Part shown: piece after piece, positions 1-9,380 of the stretch | Numbering within the stretch: the stretch's first letter is position 1 | Layout: each line of letters opens with the position of its first letter | NCBI GenBank assembly: GCA_022825385.1 | Contig: JAJDWX010000012.1 | Span: forward strand, 107,501 to 171,500 | Length of the DNA: 64,000 bases | DNA from: Rhodothermales bacterium | GTDB lineage: Bacteria > Bacteroidota > Rhodothermia > Rhodothermales > VXPQ01 | Reading direction: 5' to 3' | Program-made: the position numbers and the translations under genes | The notes under the pieces: model-generated | The model's database searches: none | The model's input: the letters and a program-made list of their open reading frames with translations, nothing else | Told to the model about the DNA's origin: nothing

Positions 1-442
1 TTGCATGATCTGCTTGACTCGTATGTATGTCTGTCTCATCGTGCGCGCCGTGGGTCCGGCGCACAGGAATCAACGGGACTCGCTATGCTTCCATTCTCAT
101 CAAAGAACACGGCTTTGCGCCCGCAGCCCGCCCGAAAGCAGGCGAACCGACCGCGCCGCCGCCGCGCAAAACCAGGCCGGAGAACCGGCTGGAAAAAAGC
201 GCGGACAGATAAAATACGCCAACAAATCCATAATGTCAAGGGCTTGCGGCGTAAATTTCGGCGGCCTTAGACCGGAATCCCAAGGAGTAGTTCCGCATCT
301 GAATTATGAAATGTGCGTTGAGACGGTTTTCGCGGCGCCTCGATTCGCCGACGAGCGCGCAAAACGTCCATCCTTGAGAACCGGGAAAACCGCATTGCGT
401 ACCTTGTTGCAATTCCATCTGTAACACCCCAAACCCCGGATC
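1..442. other. Left-edge stretch without a recognisable gene
   Basis: Open frames exist on both strands but none shows a domain, a credible start or the codon pattern of the neighbouring genes. They are basic, arginine/proline-rich translations typical of GC-rich non-coding DNA. I see no tRNA cloverleaf and no clear terminator. The stretch presumably holds the promoter of the PASTA gene at 443, but I cannot point to a convincing -35/-10 pair. Confidence 0.4.
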
Positions 443-1312
443 ATGCTGCCGGAAACCGTCCAGCGCGTCTTTTCAGGATCATGGGCATACGTCCGATCCC
501 TGCTGCGCAATCCGTACTGGTGGGGAGGGCTTATCCTTTTGGGCGTCCTCCTTGGAGTCTGCTACCTGCTTGTGAATCAATGGCTTATGCCAAAGATCAC
601 GCGCCAGGCGGACGATCTGCTTGTCGCGGTCCCCAGCGTAATCAATCGACCGCCCGAACAGGCCAGCAGCGACCTGGAGGCGCTCGGACTGCATGTCGTG
701 GTGGAGACGGAACAATACAATCCGGCCTACCCCGCCAATGTCATCGTGGATCAAAACCCGGAACCGTCCGCCCTGGTAAAGCCGGATCGGCACATTTACC
801 TGACGGTCAACAGCGGGGAATTGCGGCGCGTGGTCGTCCCCAACGTATTCGGCTTTTCCATCCGCGAAGCCGAAAACCGCCTGCGCGTACAGGGCTTGCG
901 CATAGAGGAAGCGCTGCCCGACTCCATCCCGGCGCCCCACCGCAATACCGTCACCGGGCAAGAGCCGCCCGCCGGAGACACGCTGGAGGCGGGCGCTTCC
1001 GTGACCTTGTGGTACAGTACGGGCCTGGGCGCAGCGTACAGCGCGATACCGGATATCGTCGGCATGGATATCGAACAGGCGCGCGACAGCCTGCTCGCGC
1101 TACAATTGCGCGCTATCGTAATTGGCGCGCCGGACAGCCTCGCCGACCCGAATGCGCCCGATACGCTGGTGCTGCGCCAGAGTCCCGGCCCCGGAATGCA
1201 GGTGCGCGCCGGATCCGAAGTGCGGCTGCATACCTGGCTGAACGTACAAACCGAACCGGATACGCTGCTCCGCGCGCCATACGAGGAGAACGAGCCGGAC
1301 GAGGACCTGTAA
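443..1312 (+). CDS. Membrane-anchored protein with three PASTA domains
   Basis: A 289-residue protein with a short cytoplasmic N-terminus, one membrane segment (about 28-48) and three extracytoplasmic PASTA repeats (about 62-124, 130-192 and 201-266), followed by an acidic tail. Each repeat has the usual form of a V-P-x-(V/I) opening, a helix rich in A/L, and a Q-x-P-x-(P/A)-G turn. PASTA domains in penicillin-binding proteins and Ser/Thr kinases bind muropeptides or the cell wall. Here there is no kinase or transpeptidase domain, so it is a stand-alone PASTA protein of the kind common in Bacteroidota and relatives. A role in envelope or peptidoglycan sensing is inferred. It is followed after 88 bp by a DinB-like gene on the same strand. 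Confidence 0.88.
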   Translation: MLPETVQRVFSGSWAYVRSLLRNPYWWGGLILLGVLLGVCYLLVNQWLMPKITRQADDLLVAVPSVINRPPEQASSDLEALGLHVVVETEQYNPAYPANVIVDQNPEPSALVKPDRHIYLTVNSGELRRVVVPNVFGFSIREAENRLRVQGLRIEEALPDSIPAPHRNTVTGQEPPAGDTLEAGASVTLWYSTGLGAAYSAIPDIVGMDIEQARDSLLALQLRAIVIGAPDSLADPNAPDTLVLRQSPGPGMQVRAGSEVRLHTWLNVQTEPDTLLRAPYEENEPDEDL

Positions 1313-1400
1313 ACGAGCCGGGCGCGGAACGCGCGGCGGACGCTATCTCGCCGAATATCCTTCATTCCCAAGTCATTCCCACGTAATACAGAGAACCTCC

Positions 1401-1892
1401 ATGAACGGCCAATACCTGCTCCCCGAATTCGATCAGGAAATCGCAAAAACCCGCAAAATGCTTGCCCTGATACCCAACGAAAGCCTGGACTATCGTCCGC
1501 ACGAAAAATCGTGGAGGCTACGGCGGCTCGGCGAACATGTGGCCAACATCCCGACCTGGACCGGCCCGACGTTCCATATGGACGAACTGGATATAGCGCA
1601 ACCCTTCAAACTCGTCGAGGCGGAAAACGTGGACGGAATCCTCGCCGCATTCGACAAGGCGGCCGCGGAAGCCCGCGTCGCGCTGGAAAACGTATCGGCG
1701 GATACGTTCCAGGAACCCTGGACGCTAAAGGCGGGAGACCGGGTGCACTTCACCCTGCCGAAAGGCGTCGTATTTCGCAACTTCGTGCTGAACCACCTGA
1801 TCCATCATCGCGCCCAGGTTGGCCTGTACCTGCGGATGTGCGACGTGGCGATCCCGGGCATGTATGGCCCTTCCGCCGACGAAGCGATGTAG
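1401..1892 (+). CDS. DinB/YfiT-family putative metal-dependent hydrolase
   Basis: A 163-residue protein with the four-helix DinB fold pattern. The likely metal-binding histidines are visible: H46 in LGEHVANI, and H132 plus H136 in the motif NHLIHHRAQVGLYLR, which is the hallmark C-terminal helix of the family. Members act as thiol-dependent transferases or stress proteins, and most remain unassigned. Length is typical (150-170). The start ATG at 1401 is preceded by an A-rich leader, and the gene ends 29 bp before the convergent TonB-receptor gene. The substrate cannot be predicted from sequence alone. Confidence 0.85.
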   Translation: MNGQYLLPEFDQEIAKTRKMLALIPNESLDYRPHEKSWRLRRLGEHVANIPTWTGPTFHMDELDIAQPFKLVEAENVDGILAAFDKAAAEARVALENVSADTFQEPWTLKAGDRVHFTLPKGVVFRNFVLNHLIHHRAQVGLYLRMCDVAIPGMYGPSADEAM

Positions 1893-1920
1893 CGGCGACG
1901 GCGGACTGCCGCAACCCGGC

Positions 1921-4900
1921 TCAACGAGCGGCGCCGAGGTTCCAGGTAAGCGACAACTTCAGGCGGCGGCCTTTCGGGCTGTGCGTAAAGCCGTCGAACG
2001 CCGTTTCCCAGTTCACGAAAGGCGGATCGCTATCCAGCAGATTGAGCACGGAAAACGACAGGTCGAACCCGCCGGGAAGATTCCGGTAGGCGGTCACGTC
2101 AAGGGTCGTAAACGAACCGACGTCGATGGGATCGCCGTTGTCGTCCGCATCGTCCGCATTCGTGTAGGCAGGCACGTAATTAAGGTAGCTGACCACCGAG
2201 TAGCGGCTCCGATGGTAGCCGACGTTGGCCCGGGATTTCCATTTCGGAATGGGCGGGGCGGACGGATTGTACCGGTTCAGGTACCCGGCCCCCTCCAGTT
2301 CGCCTGCCAATTCCACCCCGCCTACGTCCAGTGCCTTCACAAAGTAGGAACGGGTCCAGGTGCCTTCGAATCCCCCTGAAATAACCCCGGCTCCGGCGGC
2401 GAAGCGCGTACTGACATGCCAGTCGAGCCCGGAGGTCGTAATGCCCGGCCAATTGGCTGCCGTGACGCGGATGCGCTCGATAAGCTGGGTATCGCACCCT
2501 TCGGCGCCGCCGGGACAGCTAATGTACTGTTGCACCGCTTCGCGGGCAGCGCCGCCCTCTCGGTACAGCGCCGTAATTCCGCTATGCGGCAACACGCCGA
2601 TGGCGTGCTCGAAATCGTAGGACCAGTAATCGAGGCTCGCCTTGAGGTGCTCCCGGGAAAATACGGCGCCGATATTGTAGGTCACGGCGTGTTCGGGCTT
2701 CAGGTCGGCGTTTCCGAACGTATCCACCGGCTTGTACGTGCCCGTTTCGGCGACATAATCCAGCGCCGTCGCGCGATCCTCGTTCAATTCGTCCACGGAC
2801 GGGACCCGAAGCGTGGACTGCAACGACCCGCGAAGAACCAGGTCGTCCGACGCCTGTACGCGCACGGCGAGCTTGGGATCGAAGCCGCGCACGATTTCGT
2901 GAAATTCGTAGTTCGCCGCAACCTGGGCGTCGAACCGCGTCCCTATCGTAAGCGGAACCTCGGCGAAGAACCGATGGACCGTGCGCGCATCGTCGTAGGG
3001 ATAATAGCCGGTGGTGAACGTATAGGGACCTACCTTGTCCCTGCACCCCGTGTCGCCGGGCACCGCGCAAGGGTTCGTATTCAGGTTGGCGGGATCGTTC
3101 GGCGTGGCGGAAACGGCGTTCCGACGGAACTGATACCCGATTGCATACGCCGCCAGTCCTTCGACCAGGCCGCCGCTCAATACGGCGTCGGCCACGAACA
3201 ACTGGGCCGTGTTCTCCAGATCCAGTTCTTCGTTAATCCAGTCTATCAACGCAGGGCTGTTCGCAAGATGCGCGGCATGGTCGGGATTTACCGTATTCTC
3301 GAAGGCGGCGTTGGGCTGCGCGGCATGCTGGTGCGCATTGCTGAACGGATTGTAATACATACATGCGCCCTGTCCCGCCGCGGCGCCATTGAGCGAGCCA
3401 AGCCGCATGCCGGCGGGCGCGGCGTGGTCTACCTCGACGCCCACGCCGCAATCGGGGCCGCCGAAACCGCGGAAGGCGAGAAATTTCCTGTAGGCGTATT
3501 CCGCAGGCAAATTCACGTTGTTGGAAGCGCGGGCGTAGCTAACCGCTACGTCCAGCTTGGCGGCGCGGCCGCCGAACGCCTCGAACGCATGGTCGAGCGA
3601 GGCGGAAACCCGCTGCGTGCCGGATGCGCGACCAAGAAAACGCGCCGGTCCGCTGTTGCCCACCAGACGGCCAAAGAAATACCAGTCGTCTTCGAGGCAT
3701 GCGTCCTCGGAAGCAAAGCCTGCCTGGCTCGCGTACGCGCCGCAAAAGGCTTGCCGACCGGGATTGCCGGAGGGCACGATCTGCGTGCCGTCGTACGGAG
3801 AAATAGGGGGGAACGACGGCGTAGTCCGCCATTCGGGCGTTTCGGAATGGGCCCAGAGCCCTTCCAGACGATAATTGGAACGGTCCGAAAAACTTCCGGA
3901 GACTTCCCCGAAAGCCCGGATATACCGGCTTTGTTCGATCAGGTTATCCCAGGGCGCATAGCGGAAACGGCAGGTGACAGATCCGACGACATACCCGCCA
4001 AATTCCTCGCACCGGGGATCAAGGAAGCGCTGCTCCTCTTTGCCATGGGCGTCGACCAGGGCGGCGACGAAAGCGTCCGCATCTTCGTTGCCCTCCAGCG
4101 AAGGCTTGTAAAAAGCGCCCGGATTGCCGGTGTACGACCAGCCGCCCGCCTGGGGATACGGACGCAAGGCCCACGCCCGCTCTTCGGTTTTCAACTCCTG
4201 GCGATACATCATTTCCGCCGAAAGCACGGCATGGGCGCCGCCGCCGATGCCGCCGCCCCAGATGGCGCCGGCGTACGTATCGCCGGCGTCGGCGTAGTAC
4301 TCATGGGAGGTCGAAACCTCCAACCCCTCGAAATCGCTGCGCGTCACAAAATTGGCGACGCCCGCCACTGCGTCCGATCCGTACACGGCGGAAGCCCCCT
4401 CTTTCAACACCTCTATGCGACGGATCGCGATGGAAGGCACCGCATTCACGTCCACGAAACGACCGCCGATCAGGCGGGCCGGGACATACACCTGCCGCCG
4501 GCCGTTCAACAGCACGAGCGTACGGGAAGCTCCCAGGCCGCGAAGATTTACGTTGGCCACCGTTTCCGGCACGGCGGTAGGCGGTCCGGCGGCATTGTAC
4601 CAGCTCTGCCGCTCGCCGATGACGCCATGGGCCACGCTCAGATTCTTGAACAACTCGGCCATCTGCGGCGCGCCCTGTTCCGCCAGCGCGGCCCGGTCGA
4701 TCGCCGTAACGGCGTACGGCAAATCGATGGGAAATTCCTCGATGGACGTGCCGGTCACAACGACTTCCTCAAGATTCAGCACGGTGGGCGTAATGCGCAC
4801 CGACAAGGTCGTCGTTTCGCCTGGGGTCACGATAACCTCGCGCACCAGCGTGGCGTAGCCGATGAGCGAAACGCGCAGGGTCTGCTCGCCCGAAGGCACG

Positions 4901-5184
4901 AAAGAAAAACCGAAGGTCCCTTCCACGTCCGTATATACGACAGCGTCCAGTCCGGTGATATACACTTCGACGGCCTCCAGGGGGCGCCCGTCCGAGGCGT
5001 CCAGCACGGTCCCGGTAACGTCGCCAGTCGATTGGGCATGGACCGGCGGCGCTTGCAGAGCAAGGAACGCGATCAGAAAAACAGACAGGACGCTGCGGGA
5101 AAACCCGACGAAACGCCGCCAGTCATACGCGGCGGGCGACCCAGAAATTGCATGGAAGCGAGACGAATCGGGGGACAAAGGCAT
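1921..5184 (-). CDS. TonB-dependent outer-membrane receptor with N-terminal carboxypeptidase-like domain
   Basis: A 1087-residue outer-membrane transporter. Residues 1-50 look like a long signal peptide with predicted cleavage after VHA-50. Residues about 54-135 form a CarboxypepD-regulatory-like beta domain (GTVLDASDGRPLEAVEVYI). A TonB-box-like EEVVVTG lies near 139-145. The plug follows to about 275 (NVNLRGLGASRTLVLLNGR, then IEVLKEGASAVYGSDAVAGV). The remainder is the 22-strand barrel. Several Cys pairs in the extracellular loops probably form disulfides. No SusD partner lies next to it, so it resembles the stand-alone, iron/vitamin or oligopeptide type of receptor rather than a SusC of a polysaccharide locus. 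The ligand is unknown. Confidence 0.93.
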   Translation of the reverse strand: MPLSPDSSRFHAISGSPAAYDWRRFVGFSRSVLSVFLIAFLALQAPPVHAQSTGDVTGTVLDASDGRPLEAVEVYITGLDAVVYTDVEGTFGFSFVPSGEQTLRVSLIGYATLVREVIVTPGETTTLSVRITPTVLNLEEVVVTGTSIEEFPIDLPYAVTAIDRAALAEQGAPQMAELFKNLSVAHGVIGERQSWYNAAGPPTAVPETVANVNLRGLGASRTLVLLNGRRQVYVPARLIGGRFVDVNAVPSIAIRRIEVLKEGASAVYGSDAVAGVANFVTRSDFEGLEVSTSHEYYADAGDTYAGAIWGGGIGGGAHAVLSAEMMYRQELKTEERAWALRPYPQAGGWSYTGNPGAFYKPSLEGNEDADAFVAALVDAHGKEEQRFLDPRCEEFGGYVVGSVTCRFRYAPWDNLIEQSRYIRAFGEVSGSFSDRSNYRLEGLWAHSETPEWRTTPSFPPISPYDGTQIVPSGNPGRQAFCGAYASQAGFASEDACLEDDWYFFGRLVGNSGPARFLGRASGTQRVSASLDHAFEAFGGRAAKLDVAVSYARASNNVNLPAEYAYRKFLAFRGFGGPDCGVGVEVDHAAPAGMRLGSLNGAAAGQGACMYYNPFSNAHQHAAQPNAAFENTVNPDHAAHLANSPALIDWINEELDLENTAQLFVADAVLSGGLVEGLAAYAIGYQFRRNAVSATPNDPANLNTNPCAVPGDTGCRDKVGPYTFTTGYYPYDDARTVHRFFAEVPLTIGTRFDAQVAANYEFHEIVRGFDPKLAVRVQASDDLVLRGSLQSTLRVPSVDELNEDRATALDYVAETGTYKPVDTFGNADLKPEHAVTYNIGAVFSREHLKASLDYWSYDFEHAIGVLPHSGITALYREGGAAREAVQQYISCPGGAEGCDTQLIERIRVTAANWPGITTSGLDWHVSTRFAAGAGVISGGFEGTWTRSYFVKALDVGGVELAGELEGAGYLNRYNPSAPPIPKWKSRANVGYHRSRYSVVSYLNYVPAYTNADDADDNGDPIDVGSFTTLDVTAYRNLPGGFDLSFSVLNLLDSDPPFVNWETAFDGFTHSPKGRRLKLSLTWNLGAAR

Positions 5185-5252
5185 AAAAATCCAGATTGAT
5201 GAAAAGGGGCGAACCGTTCCTGAATAATGATAAAATACAAAAAGTCGGGAAA

Positions 5253-5768
5253 TTATTCCACCACATGGATCGCAAACCGTTCGTTCACGTCCACATCCAC
5301 GCGCTCGCGGTGCTTCGTTTGCAGAAAAAGCCCTATGTAATCGGGCTGAATGGGGTATTCCCTGTGTCCCCGATCAACCAGCGCCGCCATTTGCACGCTC
5401 CGCGGACGACCGTAGCGCGCCAGCGCGTCAAGGGCTGCGCGGGCCGTGCGCCCGGTAAAAAGCACATCGTCCACCAGCACGATGTCCCGATCCGTCATAT
5501 CGCGCGTCATGCGAGACGTATCGGCGATTTCCTCGGCGGGGTCCCTGTCGTCCCGATACCCGGATACGTCCAGATCGCTGATTTCGAAGGGGCGGCCTTC
5601 AAGCATTTCCATCTCGCGGGCGATGGCTGCCGCCACGACAGCGCCTCGGCGGCGGATACCCACCAGCTCCACGTTGGACGCGCCGCGATTGCGTTCGACG
5701 ATCTCGCAGGAAAGCCGCACCAGCATGCGCGCTACGCGCTCCGGTGACATGATGAGCCTGCGCGCCAT
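5253..5768 (-). CDS. pyrR: PyrR bifunctional pyrimidine regulator / uracil phosphoribosyltransferase
   Basis: A 171-residue type I phosphoribosyltransferase. The PRPP-binding motif IVLVDDVLFTGRTARAAL spans about 96-112, and the hood region DLDVSGYRDD is the PyrR form. PyrR converts uracil plus PRPP to UMP and, in many bacteria, binds pyr mRNA to control attenuation. No pyr operon gene lies next to it here, so whether it regulates RNA is open. Length and motifs match the family closely. It lies on the minus strand, between the TonB-receptor gene and a small exported protein. Confidence 0.93.
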   Translation of the reverse strand: MARRLIMSPERVARMLVRLSCEIVERNRGASNVELVGIRRRGAVVAAAIAREMEMLEGRPFEISDLDVSGYRDDRDPAEEIADTSRMTRDMTDRDIVLVDDVLFTGRTARAALDALARYGRPRSVQMAALVDRGHREYPIQPDYIGLFLQTKHRERVDVDVNERFAIHVVE

Positions 5769-5819
5769 ACGCCAAAAACAGGGAAAGGAGGGCGAACGTA
5801 TCTGCGAGAAATTATCGCC

Positions 5820-6272
5820 TTACTGAAACATCGCCTTGATGCTGCCCCAGGTGCGTCGAACGGCGGTGGGCGTATACGCGATCTGCCGGGACCCTACGAT
5901 CTGCCTTCCCCCATCGTCCAGCACGGCGTACAGGGTGTACCGCACTGCTTCGGCCCCCTTGTACAAATCATCGTCCCGATATACATACGGATGTTGCGCT
6001 CCGCGCGGCGCGATCTCGACCACTCTTGCGCCCGCGCCCGATTCCGCGCTCACTTCCACCTCGTAATGCTCCAGGCCGTCTTCGGATTCCGCCGCCCATT
6101 CCACGACGGGTATGCCTTCCTCCAGCAAGACGTCGAAGCGAAGCGCCTTGAAACCGCTGGCGTAGTCAAGACGGGCGTCCGCCTGCGACGCCGCATCGAA
6201 AGGAAGCGCCGTAAAACCGGGAAGGCTTCCCGTCGCCGCCAGGGCAAGCGCTATGAGAACGAATCGTTTCAA
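5820..6272 (-). CDS. Small exported protein of unknown function
   Basis: The frame is open from 6407, but the first 45 codons overlap the end of the Fur-family gene and are basic and unlike a secreted protein. The TTG at 6272 gives LKRFVLIALALAATGSLP, a normal signal peptide, so I prefer it; the start is uncertain. The mature part (about 130 residues) has alternating hydrophobic strands and segments such as GLEHYEVEVSAES and AVRYTLYAVLDDGG that resemble a fibronectin-type-III-like beta sandwich. It probably follows the Fur-family gene in one transcript. Nothing in it suggests catalysis. Confidence 0.6.
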   Translation of the reverse strand: MKRFVLIALALAATGSLPGFTALPFDAASQADARLDYASGFKALRFDVLLEEGIPVVEWAAESEDGLEHYEVEVSAESGAGARVVEIAPRGAQHPYVYRDDDLYKGAEAVRYTLYAVLDDGGRQIVGSRQIAYTPTAVRRTWGSIKAMFQ

Positions 6273-6366
6273 GAAAGACCAAAAGGTGGAACCGGGTTTC
6301 GAAGGTACATCCTGCGCAATATACGCACAATGTATTATAACGTCAAGACGTAGCGAGCGTTCCGCC

Positions 6367-6846
6367 TCACGCCCCTTGCGGGACGGGCGTTCTGTTCGGG
6401 CACGCATCCCGGATGCACCGACCGTACATATTGAGCGAATGGTGCTTGATCTCGAACTGGTATATTTCCGCGACCATTTCCTGTATGCTCTGTATGCGCG
6501 GATCGCAGAATTCGAATAATTCGTTGCAGTCCATGCAAATCAGGTGGTCGTGCTGCCAGTAGCTGAAGGCCCGTTCGTATTTCGCCTGGTTTCTGCCGAA
6601 CTGATGCCGGACCACCAGATTGCAGTCTATCAAGAGTTCCAGCGTGTTGTACACGGTCGCGCGACTGACCCGATGTCCGCGGTCTTTCAGGCGGATGTAG
6701 AGTTCGTCGGCGTCCACATGATCGGTCGTGGCATAGATTTCCTCCAGAACAACGAAGCGCTCGGGCGTCTGCCTGCGACCGCGTTTCTGGAGGAAAGCGC
6801 CGAAGATGCGGCGAACTTCTTCCATTTGTTGGGCGGGGACGGACAT
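6367..6846 (-). CDS. Fur-family metal- or peroxide-responsive transcriptional regulator
   Basis: A 159-residue Fur-superfamily repressor. The winged-helix recognition helix is SRATVYNTLELL (about 61-72). The regulatory metal region HDH at 99-101 is followed by the structural zinc cysteines C104-x2-C107 and C144-x4-C149. The family binds DNA as a dimer when loaded with Fe, Zn or Mn, or senses peroxide (PerR). The residues visible do not separate Fur from PerR with certainty. It sits upstream of a small exported protein on the same strand and downstream of tmk. Confidence 0.9.
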   Translation of the reverse strand: MSVPAQQMEEVRRIFGAFLQKRGRRQTPERFVVLEEIYATTDHVDADELYIRLKDRGHRVSRATVYNTLELLIDCNLVVRHQFGRNQAKYERAFSYWQHDHLICMDCNELFEFCDPRIQSIQEMVAEIYQFEIKHHSLNMYGRCIRDACPNRTPVPQGA

Positions 6847-6966
6847 GGCAGGGCCGGATGCGCGAGAGGTCTGACCCTGTTCTCAACCCTTGTCGGGGAG
6901 ATACGGTTCCGAAAAAATCCGGCGGCAAAACGCCAAAGGCTTCGGATGGCGCCGCCTTGCATTGCC

Positions 6967-7653
6967 TCAGCCGGCGGACCGTCTGGCCAGCAAACGTCGC
7001 GCGTCGCGCCAAATCGCGTCGGCGAGATCGTCCTCGCGCAACGTACCGTCAAGACGCGCGATGCGGTCCGGCTCCGCCGCCGCCAGGTCGTCGAATGCTT
7101 TCGCTACGCGGTCGTAGAACGCCTGCCCGGCCTGTTCCATGCGATCCGGCTCGGTCCGCAACGCCTGCTCGGGCGGTACGGATCCTTCTTCCTTGAAAAG
7201 CGGCGTGGACCGGCGGGCGCGGCGACGCGCGGCCTCTTCGGGGGGGAGCGCAAGCAGCCAGGTTCGATGCGGACGAAGCCCGTCCGCAGCCCGCGCGTTC
7301 AGGGACGATATCCAGTCCAGATCCGCAATTTCGCGGCCTGCGCCCTGGTACGCCGTGGTCGAATCGTAGAACCGGTCGCACACCACGACCTTGCCCGTGG
7401 CCAGCGCCGGGCGAATGCGATCTTTAACCAGTTGCGCCCGCGCAGCGGAAAAAAGCAACAATTCCGGCAAGGGGGCGATGGCAAGGTCGGGCGCGTCAAG
7501 GAGAAGGGATCGAATCTTATCGGAAAGCGGCGTGCCCCCGGGCTCGCGAAAAAGAACGGCCTCGTATCCCTCCTTTTCCAGTCGATTGACCAGCCGGCGC
7601 GCCTGGGTGCTTTTTCCAGCCCCGTCAACTCCTTCGATCGTTACGAAAATCAT
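6967..7653 (-). CDS. tmk: Thymidylate kinase
   Basis: A 228-residue dTMP kinase (dTMP + ATP to dTDP + ADP). The P-loop GVDGAGKST is at residues 8-16, the DR(Y/F) motif appears as CDRFYDSTTAYQG, and a lid region rich in Arg follows (EEAARRRARR). The frame is open for 61 codons upstream of the ATG at 7653, but that part is low-complexity, and the family starts with a strand leading directly into the P-loop, so 7653 is chosen. A 20-bp repeat shared with 53582 lies immediately upstream of the start (7657-7676). Confidence 0.93.
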   Translation of the reverse strand: MIFVTIEGVDGAGKSTQARRLVNRLEKEGYEAVLFREPGGTPLSDKIRSLLLDAPDLAIAPLPELLLFSAARAQLVKDRIRPALATGKVVVCDRFYDSTTAYQGAGREIADLDWISSLNARAADGLRPHRTWLLALPPEEAARRRARRSTPLFKEEGSVPPEQALRTEPDRMEQAGQAFYDRVAKAFDDLAAAEPDRIARLDGTLREDDLADAIWRDARRLLARRSAG

Positions 7654-7656
7654 AGG

Positions 7657-7676
7657 AATACGCTGATCAAAACCGC
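7657..7676 (+). repeat. Copy 1 of a dispersed short intergenic repeat
   Basis: AATACGCTGATCAAAA followed by CCGC. It matches 53582-53601 at 19 of 20 positions and resembles, on the other strand, the repeat at 25015-25044. It lies 4 bp upstream of the tmk start codon, oriented against tmk. Confidence 0.45.
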
Positions 7677-7861
7677 GTCGCTTTCGCAAGGTCGGGGCGC
7701 ATGATCGCATCGTTGAAATCAGCGGGAAACAGGGCGGCTTCGCGGCGGCGCGCCCGGAACGCGCCCTTCGGAGGCTGCGAGGAGCGCGCGGCCCCGGGAA
7801 TGCTTTTTCCGAGCATGTCGCTGCTTGCGCCCGCATTCCGTAGCCAGAGAAAGCGAACTCT

Positions 7862-7890
7862 TTGCAAATTGGAAAGTACCCTGTTATAAT
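7862..7890 (+). promoter_or_regulatory. Sigma-70-like promoter for the TPR gene
   Basis: TTGCAA at 7862-7867 and a perfect TATAAT at 7885-7890, separated by 17 bp. It points rightward, and the TPR gene starts 88 bp downstream of the -10 box. The layout is the canonical primary-sigma form rather than the TAnnTTTG form described for Bacteroides. Confidence 0.6.
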
Positions 7891-7978
7891 ACGGCGAACT
7901 TTTTTTCCGCTTCATCTTTTATTTCCCGGGCGGCGACGCCCTGTACGCCTCTCTTGCAACCTGTATTGCTACGCCTGC

Positions 7979-9361
7979 ATGAGCATGTTTGATTTCGAGT
8001 TCGAGGACTACGACGAGCCTGCCGACGAAAAACGAATGAGCGCGCTGCTCTCCGCCTACGAGGGCAATACGCCTGCGTGGCTCGATTCGGATTCGTTGGA
8101 GGATATTGCCAATCACTACTTCGAACAGGGACGCTACGAAGACGCGCTGCGCGTCATTGACCGCTTGCTGGGCCTCACGCCCCACTCTTCGGACGCCTGG
8201 ATGCGACGAGGCGTTCTCCTGAACAACCTCGAACGACACGAGGAAGCGCTGGAAGCCTACGACAAGGCGCTGGCCCTGAATCCGGTGGACGCCGAAACGC
8301 ACGTCAACCGCGGCGCCACGCTCAATGCGCTGGGCCGGAACCGGGAAGCGCTGCACGCTTGCGAAGAAGCCATCCGAATCGATCCGATCCATGACGAAGC
8401 GTTCTTCCAGCGCGGCGTAACGCTGGAGCATCTCGATTCCCTGGAAACAGCCATCGCCTCGTTCCATCGATGCGCGGAACTGAACCCCGAACATCCCGAA
8501 ATATGGTACGAACTCGGGTTCTGCTACGACTGCCTCGAAAAAGACGCGGAAAGCATTGCCTGCTACGAACGGCATATCGACGTCGATCCCTACTCCCAGG
8601 ACGCCTGGTACAACCGGGGCATCGCGCTCAGCCGAATGTCCCGCTTCGAGGCCGCCGTGGCTTCCTATGAAATGGCCATCGCCATACAGGACGATTTCGC
8701 CTCGGCGTGGTATAACCGGGGCAATGCGCTGGCCAACATGGACCGCCCGGAAGAGGCGGCGGAAAGTTACCAGAAAGTGATTGCCCTCGAAGGCGGCGAC
8801 CCGGCGACCTGGTACAACCTCGGGCTTGCGTTCGAGGAGATGGAGGCGTACGAACAGGCCTTCGAATATTTTGGGAAAGTCGTTGAGAAGGAGAAAACGC
8901 ATCCCGAAGCCTGGTACGGCATGGCGTGTTGCCTCGACGCGCTCGAACGATACGACGATGCGCTGAAATTATTCGACCAGGCGCTGGCGCTGAAACCCGA
9001 CATTGCGGAGTTCTGGCACGCCAAGGCGGATTGCCTGTATAACGCAGGCAATATTGCGGAAGCGTTGCAAACGTATACGCAGATCGTAACCGATCATCCC
9101 GACAACAGGGACGCCTGGCTGGATCTGGCCGAAATCCACCTGGAAACGGATCATCCCGAAGCGGCGCTGAACGCCTGCGAAACGGCCCTCGCGTTGCATC
9201 TCGACGCGGACGGGTATTTTCTTCAGGCGCGGGTATTTTTTGCGCTGGAGCAAACGGACGAGGGCCTGCAGTCGCTGAAGAAGGCGCTCCATATGGATCC
9301 GGACATGCGAGAAGAATTCCGCCGCAGTTGTCCGGATATGTGGCGCGACATCCAGCGCTGA
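7979..9361 (+). CDS. Tetratricopeptide-repeat protein
   Basis: A 460-residue protein made almost entirely of about twelve TPR units of 34 residues, recognisable by repeats such as AWYNRGIALSRMSRFEAAVASYEMAI and EAWYGMACCLDALERYDDALKLFDQAL. The N-terminus (MSMFDFEFEDYDEPADEKR) is very acidic. The ATG at 7979 is preferred because the upstream open frame overlaps the promoter and encodes an unlikely basic/Cys stretch. There is no signal peptide, so it is probably a cytoplasmic protein-protein scaffold. The DUF368 gene follows after 19 bp and is likely co-transcribed. The partner is unknown. Confidence 0.88.
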   Translation: MSMFDFEFEDYDEPADEKRMSALLSAYEGNTPAWLDSDSLEDIANHYFEQGRYEDALRVIDRLLGLTPHSSDAWMRRGVLLNNLERHEEALEAYDKALALNPVDAETHVNRGATLNALGRNREALHACEEAIRIDPIHDEAFFQRGVTLEHLDSLETAIASFHRCAELNPEHPEIWYELGFCYDCLEKDAESIACYERHIDVDPYSQDAWYNRGIALSRMSRFEAAVASYEMAIAIQDDFASAWYNRGNALANMDRPEEAAESYQKVIALEGGDPATWYNLGLAFEEMEAYEQAFEYFGKVVEKEKTHPEAWYGMACCLDALERYDDALKLFDQALALKPDIAEFWHAKADCLYNAGNIAEALQTYTQIVTDHPDNRDAWLDLAEIHLETDHPEAALNACETALALHLDADGYFLQARVFFALEQTDEGLQSLKKALHMDPDMREEFRRSCPDMWRDIQR

Positions 9362-9380
9362 CGCACGCCGGGATTCGGAA

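Noticed and set aside
1-424. Overlapping plus-strand open frames of 89 and 139 residues at the left edge
   Set aside because: Basic low-complexity translations, no domain, overlapping competing frames and no start context; treated as non-coding.
2416-5199. A 927-residue open frame opposite the TonB receptor
   Set aside because: Antisense shadow created by high GC third positions; the receptor on the minus strand has a signal peptide, TonB box and plug motifs.
6300-6366. PerR/Fur box near TTATAATACATTGTG before the small exported gene
   Set aside because: Only half of the dyad fits a Fur/PerR consensus; too weak to annotate.
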